Source of the DNA: Lampris incognitus
Taxonomy: Eukaryota; Chordata; Actinopteri; Lampriformes; Lampridae
Length of the DNA: 64,000 nucleotides
NCBI RefSeq assembly: GCF_029633865.1
Contig: NC_079213.1
Span: 95,947,820 to 96,011,819, forward strand
Reading direction: 5' to 3'
Within the stretch, counting starts at the first letter, position 1; the number at the start of each line of letters is the position of its first letter. The notes under the pieces were generated by a model that worked only from the letters and a program-made list of their open reading frames with translations, ran no database searches and had not been told where the DNA came from. Position numbers and translations under genes: made by a program. Positions 22,393-33,241 of this stretch are shown here, piece after piece.

Positions 22393-23144
22393 GTTACGAA
22401 CCACCACGACAGCAGAAGAGTTGCTGAACCGTCGCCTGGAAGAGAAGGGTTGTGGTATCCATGTTGTTGGTGTAAACGTAATAAACCCGCACATAAGGCC
22501 ACTAGGGTCAGCGAGCAGGTGGTGAAATTTTCCTTTCAACAACGTACCTGTTTGTAGCTAGCATGCTAGCTCAGGTCCGTGTAGCTAACTAAAGTAAGGG
22601 CTCAGCTAGCAGTTTAGGAAGCTAACGCTGCTAGCTAAAGTAAGCACAGCTAGTAGGCTATGAAGCTAGTGTGCTAGCTAGCAATTATGAGAGTTAGCAA
22701 GGGAAAACTAACGTGAGTTAGCATCGGAAGCTAACGTAATTACCATAACAAAAGCTGACGTGAGCTAGCAAGGAAAGCTAGCCCAGCCAGTAGAATAGGA
22801 GCTGGTTAACTAAACAGCTACCTGCTGATGCCAGTGATCACATTTAGCAGCCGTCTAAATTAATGACCGAAGCTTTAGCTTAGTTTTGAGCGTACCTGGG
22901 TAGCAAGCCGCGGGGGAAGGTGAGACCTTCCCCACTTTATTTATTTGTGTTGTTTTCTATTTTGGGCGGTATCCCCGGGGGGACCCCTGGTGAGCCCGGT
23001 AACGCCGCTGAAGACTAGTCAGGCTGAGCTAGTCAGGGCAGAAGATTCTGAGCTAGTGTAGGCAGCTAGAGAGGGCGAAAGACTGAGTTAGAAAAGGAGA
23101 TACAGGTACGCTCAGGGCTTAGCATCCAAGGTAAATCAATAAAA
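22393..23144 (+). other. BEL leader rich in GCTAGC-type repeats
   Basis: The untranslated leader contains many copies of AGCTAGC/GCTAGCTA and GTTAGC (22555-22790) and a GGGGAAGGTGAGACCTTCCCC hairpin (about 22913-22933). The leader could hold packaging or translation signals. I could not identify the primer binding site. Confidence 0.5.
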
Positions 23145-24428
23145 ATGGAATCACTAAAGAAAGAGAGGACCAAAGTGAAGACGGCGTTCACGAAAAGAGC
23201 CAACTACATCCTTAGAATGGCAACAACCATGGTTCGAGATGAGCTGAAAGTTGAGTGGAAATCATTTTCTGATGATGCAAAAAGGGTTCTTTCTGCAAAT
23301 GATGACTATGAGGCTGGCTTGCTAGCTGAAGCGAACGATGACGCGGAGGCACTGGATGGGCAGCTCAAAGCAGACAGAGAGAGTAACCAGAGAGTGTGAG
23401 CTCAAAGTTGAACAGGTGAGACGGGCAGTCAAGTCCAGCCTTTGGTCGAGATATGCGGAGACCGAGCTAATATCTGCCATTGGACGGGCAGAAAGAAGCT
23501 ATGAAAGCGCTGAAGGAGTCAGCCTGAAAGGAGTAACCTACAACAACGGTAAGGAGCAAAACGCACTCTTGGAAGGTCTCATCGCCAAGACAGAAAATCT
23601 GCTGGCTGTCTGGGAAGAGTGGATCCCTGAAGGTGTTACGCGCGACATGAGTAAGCGGCTTCGGGTGCTGGAGGACAAGAGAAACGAGCTCTGGATCAGG
23701 TGGTTGGCAGAATTCGGCAGGGCCATGAAAAAGGAGGCCGATGAGATCGCCGAGACTGAGAAGAGAGCCGCCGAGGCCGGGCTAAAGGCTGCCGAAGTTA
23801 GCGCCGAGGCTGAGGAGAGGGCTGCGGAGGCCAGGAAAAAGGCTGCTGAAGCTCAGCAAAGGATGGCAGAAGCTGCCGAAGAAGAGCGTGCTGAGCTAGC
23901 TAAGGCTCAGCGGAAAGCATGGGAGGAAGCACATAGCGCCAGTATGGCAAGCCTGGGAGCGGGGGGCGCGCAAGCAGCAGCCAAACCAAGAGTGCGCCTC
24001 CAACCAACAAGACTACCGACGTTCAGCAGTTGCATGAGAGACTTCCACCGATGGCGAAGAGACTGGGAAAGTCTGCAGAGGCAGGGAGATCCGCCAGAGT
24101 CACCGGAAGTGAAAAAATTCCAGCTCCTAGACAGCGTGGAAGAAAAAAAATCGCCAAAGACCCCAGACTTTCGAGCTACGATACTGCAGGAAAAATGTTC
24201 AGGGTCCTGGAGAACCGGTTTGGGAACAAGACTACCATCGCGATTCAGATAATCCGGGAGTTGGAGAAGTTTCCAGCGGTGAAAGGAAACCAACCAAGAA
24301 AGACAATTGATCCGATTCAAGCTGTGGAGAAGGCCCTGACCGATCTGACGGATCTCGGAAATACCGATGCCATAAAGAATCCGCTGGTAATGGAAACTAT
24401 AGAGAGCAAACTACCTGACAGTGTTTAG
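23145..24428 (+). pseudogene. BEL gag, N-terminal and DUF1759-like part
   Basis: It starts at ATG 23145 (MESLKKERTKVKTAFTKRAN) and soon changes frame (about 23385) into a frame to 24252. That frame has a long alanine/glutamate/arginine-rich helix (residues like AEERAAEARKKAAEAQQRMA, about 23740-23930), predicted coiled coil. Then PTRLPTFSSCMRDFHRWRRD follows, which matches the DUF1759 gag region (LP-F…W). A second frame change (about 24150) leads into YDTAGKMFRVLENRFGNKTT, which ends at a TAG (24426-24428) that is in frame with the next segment. Gag would build the particle. The Ala/Glu-rich helix is unusually long. Confidence 0.78.
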
Positions 24429-24959
24429 ATGGACTGGCTCAAATTCGAAACCAAACCCGAGAACGGTGTCACTGGGGATGGTCGCTTTAATGCTCTCTTA
24501 AAGTTCCTAAAGGAGCAAGAAGCGGTTTTCGAAAGGCTGGAGCAGTTAAGAGTGTCAGAAGAGCCTGAGAAATCGAGCAAACCACAAAGGAGGGCGTTCA
24601 CAAGGGCCACAGGAAGGAATTTGGCAAAAGAGGAGTGTAGCGTGTGTGGAGATGAGAAACACGGAGGCAGGAACTTCTTCTGCGAGAAGTTCAAAGGGCT
24701 TAGCCTAGCCGAAAAGAAAGACGTCGTCGAAAGGAATGGAGCCTGCAGGAGATGCTTGGCATCCCATGGTACGGATGGAGAATGTAGTAACAGGTTCCTC
24801 TGCAAGAAGTGCTGCCAGAAAAGAGACGGCTCAGACCACCACTACCTCTTGTGCTCCGTGGAAGGAGGGCACAAAAGTGATGAGAAAAAGAGGGAAGAGC
24901 AACAAGGTGGAGAGACACAAAGGCAGGAAGGCTCTCAAAAGAACAAGAGAAGGCCCTAG
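24429..24959 (+). pseudogene. BEL gag, cysteine/histidine-rich knuckle region
   Basis: In frame with the preceding segment beyond one TAG. It carries the two-part knuckle characteristic of BEL/Pao gags: CSVCGDEKHGGRNFFCEKF, a spacer with R-N-ACRRCLASHGTDGEC, and CKKCCQKRDGSDHHYLLC. It would bind nucleic acid. It ends in basic residues at a stop (24957-24959). Confidence 0.82.
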
Positions 24960-25024
24960 CTGATGTCTCCCCTGAAGTAGCGGAAAGGGTAATAAGGGCA
25001 TTTACCAACAAGACAACAGCGTCA

Positions 25025-25852
25025 ATGAGAGCGAGCACAAACGGTGATGGTCTCCTTGAAGAAAGGGGTTTGACAGAGCATCCAGTGCTTATGATGATCA
25101 TGGAGGTCACAACCAATGGAGGACAAACTATTGGGACCCTGATGGACCTTGCGTCTGACACGAATTACATTACCCACCAAGCCGCCAACAGACTCCGACT
25201 GAAAGGAGAGAAGGTAATGCTGGTCGTGCATGGAGTTGGTGGAATGAAAGTAAGAGTCCAGACAAAAAGGTACTTGCTCAAAGTCAGAATGTGGACTTCA
25301 GAGAATGAGTGGAGTCCCCACCAGATCGTCTGTTATGGACTGGACGAGATCGCACAAGCAGACCGTGTCGTTAGCCCGCGGCAGCTCAAGAAGTCCTTCC
25401 CGGAGGTCAAGACAGAGGAACTGGTCAGGCCAAAGAAAATCGAACTCTTAATCAGCCACCGAGAGGGTAGGCTTGCTCCGCAGCGGATGAAGACAGTGGG
25501 AGACCTGGTGTTGTGGGACGGCCCACAGGGCAAGACTGTGGGGGGAGCGCACCCTGATCTGTTCGAAGAGGTGAAGGTATCCATTCACAACTCAACGACA
25601 CATTTTGCACGCTCAATGAGAGCAAAAGTGATCAAGGTCGAAGAGATTTCCAGAGAGCCAAATAGCTCCAGAGAGGAAACGCTGGGCCTGGAGCAAGAGA
25701 GTGGTGAGGAGATCAGGAACATGGTCACAACCAGCAAGGAAGTTCTTGAGTGGTGGAAATGGGACAGCATCGGAGCTGCCTGTGAGCCGAAGTGTGGAGG
25801 ATGCCGGTGCAGGAAATGCCAGCCAGGGGGGGAAGGAAATTACTCTAGCTGA
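25025..25852 (+). pseudogene. BEL protease (A17-like) and RT N-terminal extension
   Basis: The frame includes TLMDLASDTNYITHQAANRL, the aspartic protease-like site of the BEL family (D-ASD-N-I), and then VHGVGGMKVRVQTKRYLLKV. LISHREGRLAPQRMKTVGDL and LVLWDGPQGKTVGG form the typical spacer before RT. The frame ends with CRCRKCQPGGEGNYSS; the reading continues in the next frame at about 25830. The A17 family cleaves the polyprotein. Confidence 0.8.
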
Positions 25853-26620
25853 AGGGAAGGAACTAGAAAAGATCAAGGAAGGCCTGACCTATGTGGCTAC
25901 TGACGACCACAGTGACTCGCTGCACTGGAACGCGGGATACCCCTGGACTGAAGACCCGGCTTCACTTCCAAATAACAGGAAAGTGGTGGAAGCGACATTC
26001 TTGAGAACCGAAAAGCGCCTCATGAAGTACCCATTGTGGAGAGCTGCTTACGCAGCCCAAGTACACGAGATGGTGGAAAGAGGAGCAGCCATCGAGTTAA
26101 AGAAGGACACAATCAACAGTTGGAGAGGGCCAGTTTGGTACGTAAGTCACCTAATCGCACCGAACGCTCACTCTGTCACCACGCCAGTGCGGCTCGTCTG
26201 GAACAGTAGCCAAGAGTTCAAAGGGACGAGCATGAACAACATCCTGCTGAAGGGTCCAGATGTGCCAAACCCAATCCGGGCGGCTCTGCTCAGGTTCAGA
26301 GCAGGAGAGCATGCGGCCATAGGAGACATCAAGAAGATGTACAATTCTGTGTGGCTGAACGAAAGAGAGGTTCACCTTCATCAGTTCCTCTGGAGGGACT
26401 CACTCGAAGAGATCAGAGACTTCGCTATCACTCGGGTCAATATAGGAGACAGGCCAGCGGGATGCATAGCGCAGTTGGCCATGAGGGAAACCGCGAGACT
26501 GCCCAGGTTCTCTCACATGAGCGACGAGAGAAGAGTGCTTGAAGAGGAAAGCTATGTGGACGACATCTTCACGTCCTATATTCAGTGGACGGAGGAGGAG
26601 TGGAGGAGATACTCTGGGCC
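25840..26620 (+). pseudogene. BEL reverse transcriptase
   Basis: Begins at KELEKIKEGLTYVATDD. Motifs in order: WYVSHLIAPNAHSVTTPVRL with VRLVWNSS; AIGDIKKMYNSVWLNEREVH (first catalytic aspartate in GDIKKMY); RPAGCIAQLAMRETA; and EESYVDDIFTS, the YVDD box (about 26548-26580). All catalytic aspartates are present. The frame then shifts (about 26630-26720). Confidence 0.88.
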
Positions 26621-26721
26621 GGAGGCTTCTCGCTCAAACCGTGGGTTCGGTCCGGTCAAAGTGGGAGGTGCGAGGGTAGTCAGGTTAGGCAAGCTGTTAA
26701 AAGCCCAAGTCCAGAACCCTG

Positions 26722-27732
26722 GTGTTGCCCAACCAGCTAGGGCAGGAAGACAACAAGGCTCTTGGTGTCGGATACTACGTGGACAGCGACAGACTCTTCC
26801 TGATGGTTTCAATCAACTTCTCCAAAAGAAAGCAGAAGATGAGGACGGGGGTCGACCTCTCAGAGAAGGAGATCAAGGAGAAAACGCTAAACCCTCAGAC
26901 CAGACAGGAGCTCCTAAGCCAGGTAGCAGGGCTCTACGACCCTGTTGGTGTAGCTACCCCGGCCAAAGAGAGAGGGGCCATCTTGGTAAGGAGAGCCTTC
27001 CAGGAGACTGGGGGAGGAGACTCCAAGAAAGACACGTGGGACAGTCCCCTTCTGACAGACCTCTGGGCAGATGCCATCAAGCTTTTTGAAGAGTATGTGC
27101 GGCTTCGTCAAATCAGTTTCGAAAGGAGCCTTACTCTTCCTGGATGGAGGGGGAGGCCGTGGGGCATCACGTTTTCAGATGGGAGTGATGACGCCTTCGG
27201 AGCTGTTCTGTACCTGAGGTGGGAGACGTCTACAGAGGCGGACATCCGCCTTGTTGAGTCAAAGGCCAAGCTGGCGCCCTTTGACCAGAAGGGCGACGTG
27301 GTCAAAGCAGAGTTCTGCGGCACTGTCTTCGCTGCCAGGCTGAGAGGGTTCTGGGAGAGGCAGGGTCGACTTGAGGTGGAGAGATGGTTCCACTTCGTAG
27401 ACAGCCAGACTATCCTGGGAGCTATCCAGAGGGAGAGTTACGGGTATCAGACGTTATTCGCGAACAGGGTCGGGGAGTTTCAGAAGGCTGGGCCAGTAGC
27501 TGACTGGTGGTGGATCTCAGGAGATCTGAACGTCGCCGACCTTATCACCCGAGGAGGTCCTCTAGAAGACCTGGGTGAGGGCTCCATTTGGCAAAAGGGT
27601 CCTGAGTTCCAAGTGAGGCCGGTAGAAGAGTGTCCCATGAAGTCCGCGGCGGAGGTGGCGGCCAGCACCAGAGAGGCTGTGAGTAAGGTCCAGCGGAGGG
27701 CATTCACAGTGGCTTTCACTAGAGCCCAGTGA
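26722..27732 (+). pseudogene. BEL RT thumb and RNase H
   Basis: The frame has ALGVGYYVDSDRLFLMVSIN, LLSQVAGLYDPVGVATPAKE (the Pao-specific LYDPLG-like motif), WGITFSDGSDDAFGAVLYLR (RNase H first aspartate), KAEFCGTVFAARL (glutamate) and FHFVDSQTILGAIQRESYG (last aspartate). It ends with WWWISGDLNVADLITRGG, the classic end of the domain in this family. The frame stops at 27730-27732. Confidence 0.88.
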
Positions 27733-28330
27733 AAGAAGACGGCAAATCCTGTCCAGGGGCCTCTGGATGGGACTGACGAGGCTCCTGTGCACACGGTGAA
27801 GGAGGAAGAGTCGACCTCCGCTGAGATTGAAAACAAGGAGAGGCTCTGGGGCGCGGCTATCGATCTGGTTGAGCCTGAAAAGTTCAGTAGCTTGGCCAAG
27901 CTCTGTGGGGTGATCGGTTGGGTTCGCTGAGCTGTTAAGAGACGGATGATTCGCGGGAGAGCCATGGAGAGAGCAGAGTGGGAGGCTAAGCACTCGAGAG
28001 AGAAGGTGGGCAAGCCAGTTCTCGATGTGGGGGAGGTCAGAGCTGCCTTTTAGGAACTATGCTTGGCAGCCCAATAGGGGGTAGCTTTCCCTGAGTCTAC
28101 ATTGAACAGGCTTGTAGTCGTCAGAGAAGAGATGTCAGGACTACTGTTGTGCTATGGAAGGGTCCAGACCACAGGAGAGACAGGAGTGCCGCTGGTTCCA
28201 TATGGAGCATGGATAAGCACCCTGCTGGCAGCGAGCGACCCTGTGATGCTGGCCGTGCCTCTTCGGGGGGACCTGGCTCCGGGGTCGTTAAAGACTTAAA
28301 GAAGAAATTAAAGAGTTGACCGAAGAAACA
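27733..28330 (+). pseudogene. BEL integrase remnant with the catalytic core deleted
   Basis: Several frames are needed. Readable pieces are an N-terminal segment FPESTLNRLVVVREEMSGLL and VPLVPYGAWISTLLA (28100-28230), the start of the integrase zinc-binding module. This is joined directly to LAVPLRGDLAPGSLKT, near the C-terminus. No HHCC cysteine pair and no D,D,E core lie between them, so roughly 300 residues normally present are missing. Confidence 0.72.
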
Positions 28331-28401
28331 CCACCAAAGAGAAAGCGGTGATCATTAGTGTGGTCTCCTTAGGTCTAGAGTCCAGTAGACCACGTGGGAG
28401 G

Positions 28402-28979
28402 TGTGTTACTTTCTATGGGGTGGTTGGATTTGAGTTGTGTTTAGTCAGAGATTTTTGTTTAGTTTAAGTACAAACTTGTGAAAGTTATTTCGTTTACATG
28501 TAGTTAAATTGTAACATTGTTTGAATTGTTAGTTACATAAGTGAATCTGAGTATTGATAATAATAATGAGATTTATTCCAGTTCCGATTGTATGTGATTT
28601 CTGTGTGCTTGATAAGGACTTTTATTGCGAAATTCTATTGGCGAGAAATGTGTGCATCCGGGGTCTCAGTTAGGGAGCTGCTGTGATTGGCTGATTTACG
28701 TTCTGGGGGTGACGTCAAGAAAGTTAATACAGCTTCAGAGCGGGGACTCTTTAGTATAACTGGACAAGGACGGACTGGTGAGTGATTGCAAGAGTGAGTG
28801 AGTTATATTGTGTGTTAGCTTTGAGTTGAGGGTACCTGAATGATATATGTTTGTATTTTGCGTTTTCTTTTTCAAGGTTCGTAACCTGTTGGTTAAAAAT
28901 AAAGAAATTTTCGACCATTGAGTGACGTCCTGTTCATCCTCGCCTCAGCTGCGGGGCTTGTTTGAGAGTTAGCAGCACA
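28402..28979 (+). repeat. 3' LTR of the BEL/Pao element
   Basis: 578 bp, almost identical to 21813-22392; most of the few differences seen are transitions plus a 2-base indel. It is preceded by a purine-rich GTGGGAGG run (28393-28400). Confidence 0.88.
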
Positions 28980-29427
28980 GATAGTTTAATACCGCAGTGA
29001 TTTTTGCATCTACCGGTCGGACTTGCCAATATCCTTTTAGGAGATCTAGTTTAGTGATAACAGTAGCGGGGCCGATATTATCAATACAGCCTTCCATGCG
29101 CGGCAAAGGAAAAGAGTCTGGTACCTTAACTGCATTCACCTTCCAAAAGTCAGTGCAGAAACGGGGTGTCCCGTCAGCTTTCAGAGCCAACAGACACGGG
29201 GAACTCCAAGGACTGTGACTAGGCACTGCTAAACTATTTTTAATCAGATAATCAACTTCTGCTTTCATTACCTCACGTTTATCAGTAGAACGGTTGGCAT
29301 GCTGTTTGATGGGCACAGCACTACCAACGTCTATGTCATGCTGTAAGACACTAGTACAGGACGGCACATCACCAAACAAAGTGGGAAAAGTGGGAAATAG
29401 ACCGAGGACGTCACTTCGCTGCTCCAC
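28969..29427 (-). pseudogene. Gmr1 reverse transcriptase, N-terminal part with the active-site block missing
   Basis: The minus frame has VGSAVPIKQHANRSTDKREV, SPWSSPCLLALKADGTPRFC with TDFWKVNAV, and ITKLDLLKGYWQV (first catalytic aspartate). It then reads straight into RPVDAKITAVLNY, which belongs near the thumb. The palm segment with the YxDD box (about 90 residues in relatives) is absent. Both sides of the junction carry a QV, suggesting recombination at a short repeat. The BEL element inserted just after LNY. Confidence 0.88.
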
Positions 29428-29467
29428 AGGGAGGTATGACAGGTGGGAGTTAACAACCGATAGAAAC

Positions 29468-30560
29468 TCAGTTGGTCAGCCTACCACTCCGTTGGCCACC
29501 AGAGGGCAGGTGGAGTCCATCATCAGGTAAGACACCCACACATACTAAGGAAGCAGACGTTTCGGGACTCGCCTGTGTCACTCCAGGAGTATTCCTGGGA
29601 AAGTAAGGTTTAAGCATGTTGACATGACATAACCGTGTTTTCCTCCTACGCTCAGGAGTGAGGATAACATAGTCTGTATCAGACACTTTTCTTTCCACCA
29701 CATATGGACCCAGAAATCGTGCAGTGAGGGCAGATCCAGGCACCGGCAATAGGACGAGTACTTGGTCACTGGGACGGAACTGACGCGCCACTGCTTTACG
29801 GTCAAACCGTTTCTTCATGCTTCTCTCGCCCGTAATGTTGCATTATGCAGTCGTGCTCTGCACTGGGAAACCAAATCCAGCACAGACTGGGAGCACGAAC
29901 TAGACATGAACTGCTCCTGTAACACCTTTAACGGACCACGCATATTATGGCCAAAAATGAGTTCAGCCGGACTAAACCCCAGAGACTCCTGCTTTGCGTC
30001 ACGGATGGCAAAGAGCATGAATGGCAAACCTTCATCCCAATCTTTCCCTGTCTCATAACAGTACTTCTGCAACATCAACTTAAGAGTTTGGTGCCAGCGT
30101 TCTAGCGCACCGTGACTCAGGATGGTACGCGCTACTCACTGCGTGTGATATGCCCAAAGACTGCAGTGTTTGTTTGAAGGTCTTAGATAGAAAGTTTGTG
30201 CCTTGATCAGTCTGTACAACACGTGGTAACCCAAAAGTTGTAAAGAACTTAGTTAGAGCTCTACTAACGGCGGAAGTGGTAATCTTCCTTAGTGGAACTG
30301 CTTCAGGAAACCGGGTCGAAACACACATTACAGTCAGTAGGAACTGGTTACCAGACTTTGTCCTGGGTAGGGGGCCAACACAGTCTACAATAACATGTTC
30401 AAAGGGGGGCCCAACAGCTGGAATTGGATGCAAAGGGGCCGAGGGAATTTTTTGATTTGGCTTACCTGCAAGCTGGCACGTGTGACATGTTTTGCAAAAA
30501 CGTGCAACGTCAGCTTTCAGTCCTGGCCAAAAGAAATGCTTTAGAACACGGTCCTAAGTC
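29468..30560 (-). pseudogene. Gmr1 integrase, located upstream of RT
   Basis: The zinc-binding module is HLWSGHLGITKT (followed by an in-frame TAG), then FFWPGLKADVARFCKTCHTC. The core has VIVDCVGPLP and VVQTDQGTNFL (30080-30433); a frame change at PESRCA moves the glutamate region (GALERWHQTLK) to the next frame. The core continues 30078-29815 (AIRDAKQESLGFSPAELIFG). The C-terminal module is 29818-29468 (SALTARFLGPYVVERKV). Here integrase precedes RT, opposite to normal Ty3/gypsy order. Confidence 0.88.
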
Positions 30561-30847
30561 TTGGTTATACCCAGATGACCCGACCACAGGTGTTCAGGCG
30601 CTAAGGTCAGCACATGTTGCCTATAGCCAACTGGAACTACAAGCTGATGAACTGAACTCCAGTCTTCTCCCAAGTCCGCTACCCCCCGTGGAACCCACGT
30701 GCGCACCAGCAAACCATCATCTAGTGAATATGAGTGGTTTCTTCTACACTTATCGACACCTTTTACAACAGAAGAAAAACACTTCGTCAGAGAAGGGTCA
30801 CTCTTCTGGGCTTGGATGAATGCTTCCCGTGTTAGTGGCAGAGTCAC
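30554..30847 (-). pseudogene. Gmr1 integrase N-terminal extension
   Basis: The minus frame begins TLPLTREAFIQAQKSDPSLT and includes a VRTWVPRGVADLG block and VVPVGYRQHVLTLAPEH, the conserved lead into the HHCC module. An in-frame TAG after GITKT interrupts it. Confidence 0.8.
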
Positions 30848-30898
30848 ATTTGGAGCAGCGTCCGTCCTTGCATTCTTGTGGGCCCATCACTCGCTGAC

Positions 30899-31525
30899 TC
30901 ACCAAGAGGACAACTTGTCCTCAGACAAGGCTGAAATAAACACCGAATCAGCCAGATCAACCTCTTTTGGCTGTTTCTGGGCCTCAGCTCTAGTTAATGC
31001 ACAAACCCCAAACACGCCAGGATGTTTCTTTGCCAAGTCACCAGACTCTGTCACAGACAAGGGAACATCCATGACCTCAGGTGTGGGGTATACTTTCCCT
31101 CCTGCTATGTCGTTCCCCATGATGAAATCAACGCCGCTGATTGGTAAAGAGGTGCGAACAGCTACCGGAAACAAACCACTAACGAGTTTCGATTTCACAT
31201 GGACACGATGAAGCGGTGCAGGCACAAAACTCATTCCGATTCCTCTCACAACAGCGCTCGCATCACAGGCAGAGTCTTTAGTCAAAGGCAAGACAGTAGC
31301 GCGAATGAATGATTGGGAACCACCGGTATCTCTCAGGATAGTAACTGGACATTGATCTTCGGCTCTGCCGGTGAGCGATATAAACCCTTCAGAGATGAAA
31401 GGGCCGAAACACTCATCTGTCCCCTCTGCAAGGGAAGGTTGGTTAAGGGGGAACATGGACATCGTTTTTATCAACCCCACCCCTTTTGGCTGTATCGGGA
31501 CAGCTGCTTGCTGCTTCCGTTTCAA
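30899..31525 (-). pseudogene. Gmr1 protease
   Basis: A minus frame of 208 codons. VTILRDTGGSQSFIRATVLP is the retropepsin active site (DTG), and SGVDFIMGNDIAGGKVYPTP is the flap/second-half block. It follows the gag knuckle and precedes integrase. The frame is intact, with an EDKLSSW end at a stop at 30899. Confidence 0.85.
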
Positions 31526-32220
31526 GGCCTCACAATCTGAACCACATGTCCAGACCTATGACAAAAAAAACATTGTTTCTCCACCCAAGGATTTGGAGGG
31601 GTACTGACACGCGACGTTTGGGTAACGTGCAGGTTAGGATTTCGTGAGTCGCCGCCGCCGGGGGAGGAAATATTACGCAGCACAAAAACGCTTTGAGTTA
31701 GCACGAACTCGTCCGCCAACACTGCTGCCTGATGCAGAGTAGACCCTTTTTGTTCATTCAAATAAGTGACAATGTGGTCAGGCACACAGTTTTTAAAATC
31801 CTCCAACACTATCAGCTCTTTTAAGGACGCCAAGTCGTGGACCTTGCAAGCCGAACACCATCGTTCAAAGAGAAAGCTTTTTCCCCGCGCAAAGTCAGTA
31901 TACATCTGATTTGGGCTTTTCCTGAGGCCTCTGAAAAGTTGTTGGTACGCCTCTGGCACCAACTTATATGCCCGCAGAATAGCACTTCTGAGTTTTTCAT
32001 AGACAATGCTATCCGCGGCGGGAAGTGAGGCGCAAGCTTCCAGAGCTTTCCCAGTTAGTTTACACTGGAGCAATATAGCCCACGCATCCTGCGGCCAGCT
32101 CAAAGCGGCGGCTATGCGCTCAAACGCACCGAAGTAGGTTTCAACTTCGGCCTCACACACAGGGACGAACGTGATGTTTTTGCTCACATCAAAAGCGGAG
32201 GTAGAGCTTGGTGTCGGCAA
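31522..32220 (-). pseudogene. Gmr1 gag with SCAN-like capsid and decayed CCHC knuckle
   Basis: A minus frame of 232 codons. The helix-rich block from YFGAFERIAAALSWPQDAWA through FLFERWCSACKVHDLASLKE, LIVLEDFKNCVPDHIVTYLN to HQAAVLADEFVLTQ has the spacing and the LI-LE-F…P-I…L pattern of the vertebrate SCAN domain, which is believed to derive from Gmr1-type gag. The knuckle CFFCHRSGHVVQIVRP has lost its last cysteine and ends at a stop. The particle protein would dimerise through the SCAN-like fold. Confidence 0.87.
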
Positions 32221-32759
32221 CTCGCTCGTAAAGCCGAGCCAGGTCCTAACTGCAGCTCTAACTGTCGCATTTTGACGGCTGTCTCTGCCTCCAACTTCCT
32301 CAACTCCAACTCCCTACGAAGCTGAAGTTCCCTTTCCTCTTTTTCCAACTGGAGACGAGCAAGATGGACTTTTAGCCGCACATCCAGTTTAGAACCAGGC
32401 GTGGACTCTACGGAGAAAGGCTCAAAGGGGGGTAGGGTAGCCAGTTTCTTCTCTGTCACACCACGGGAACCTGGAGTAAAACTAATCGGTATTTGCTCAG
32501 CCGGCTCCTCTGCCGGAGAATCAGAGCGGCTGTCAGCCGAGAACAATGCGGCTTCACTACGAGGCGCCGGTAAGCTAAGAAACCCTCCAACAATTAGCAC
32601 ATCTATAAGCGCAGCTTTTAGAAAGAGAACCTGAGATGGAGATCCCATAATGCACCACAATATCACATAGCTCTTTTTCCTACAATCATCCAGCTGAGCT
32701 AATGTAGGATTAGCTGTAAATTCACGCAAATCAAACGTAGCCATAGTTGAGAACACCAC
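32184..32759 (-). pseudogene. Gmr1 gag N-terminal part
   Basis: Starts near MVFSTMATFDLREF (32759). MATFDLREFT at 32742 is the likelier start. A strongly charged helix (LEKEERELQLRRELELRKLE) near its end predicts a coiled coil. The frame differs from the capsid part, with a 37-base overlap, so one frame change separates them. Confidence 0.75.
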
Positions 32760-33241
32760 AACACCACGTACGGGCCTCAGTTACCACCACTCAACCTCAC
32801 ACCTTCAAAAGGTCACATCCACCAGTGGCAAATTACGGCAAACTGAAATTAGACGTATGGCTAGCCCAACAAACAAACTTCCCCCGTTCCTACCTGGTTG
32901 AAGCTTCACCTATCCGTCTTCTCGGAGCATGCCGGGCTCGGGGCGGCTTTAAAGGCTGAACTTCGGCGGCCTGAGCCCCGAAAAGCCTACCCCCGCCAGG
33001 GAGCGTTGTCCCCACCCAGGATTACTCCTAAAACAAGAAAGGCAAAATAACAAGAGTGTCCGATGGAAGGACTGATCACAGTCCAGCTGGACACTCCCCT
33101 ATTCTAACCAGGGAAGCTGTCTGAAACACCAAACAATTTTACAATATTCACCGTACCCGCCACTAGAGACAAGCTGCACACAGCAACAATTAACACACAA
33201 CAGGAATCTACCTCCTTACTGTCTTATTCACACAAAAAATA

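Larger units (their letters stand above)
21813..28979 (+). mobile_element. BEL/Pao-type LTR retrotransposon inserted in the Gmr1 pol
   Basis: LTRs at 21813-22392 and 28402-28979 (TGTGTTACTTTC…AGCAGCACA) look about 99% alike. The flanking pentamers GGTAG (21808-21812) and GATAG (28980-28984) agree in four of five bases, and removing the element restores the host LNYPVP reading frame; 5-base duplications are usual for BEL/Pao. The plus-strand order is gag with DUF1759-like region, cysteine-rich knuckle, A17-type protease, RT and RNase H. The integrase core is missing, and gag and pol carry stops and frame changes, so the copy must have depended on proteins supplied by others. Confidence 0.9.
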
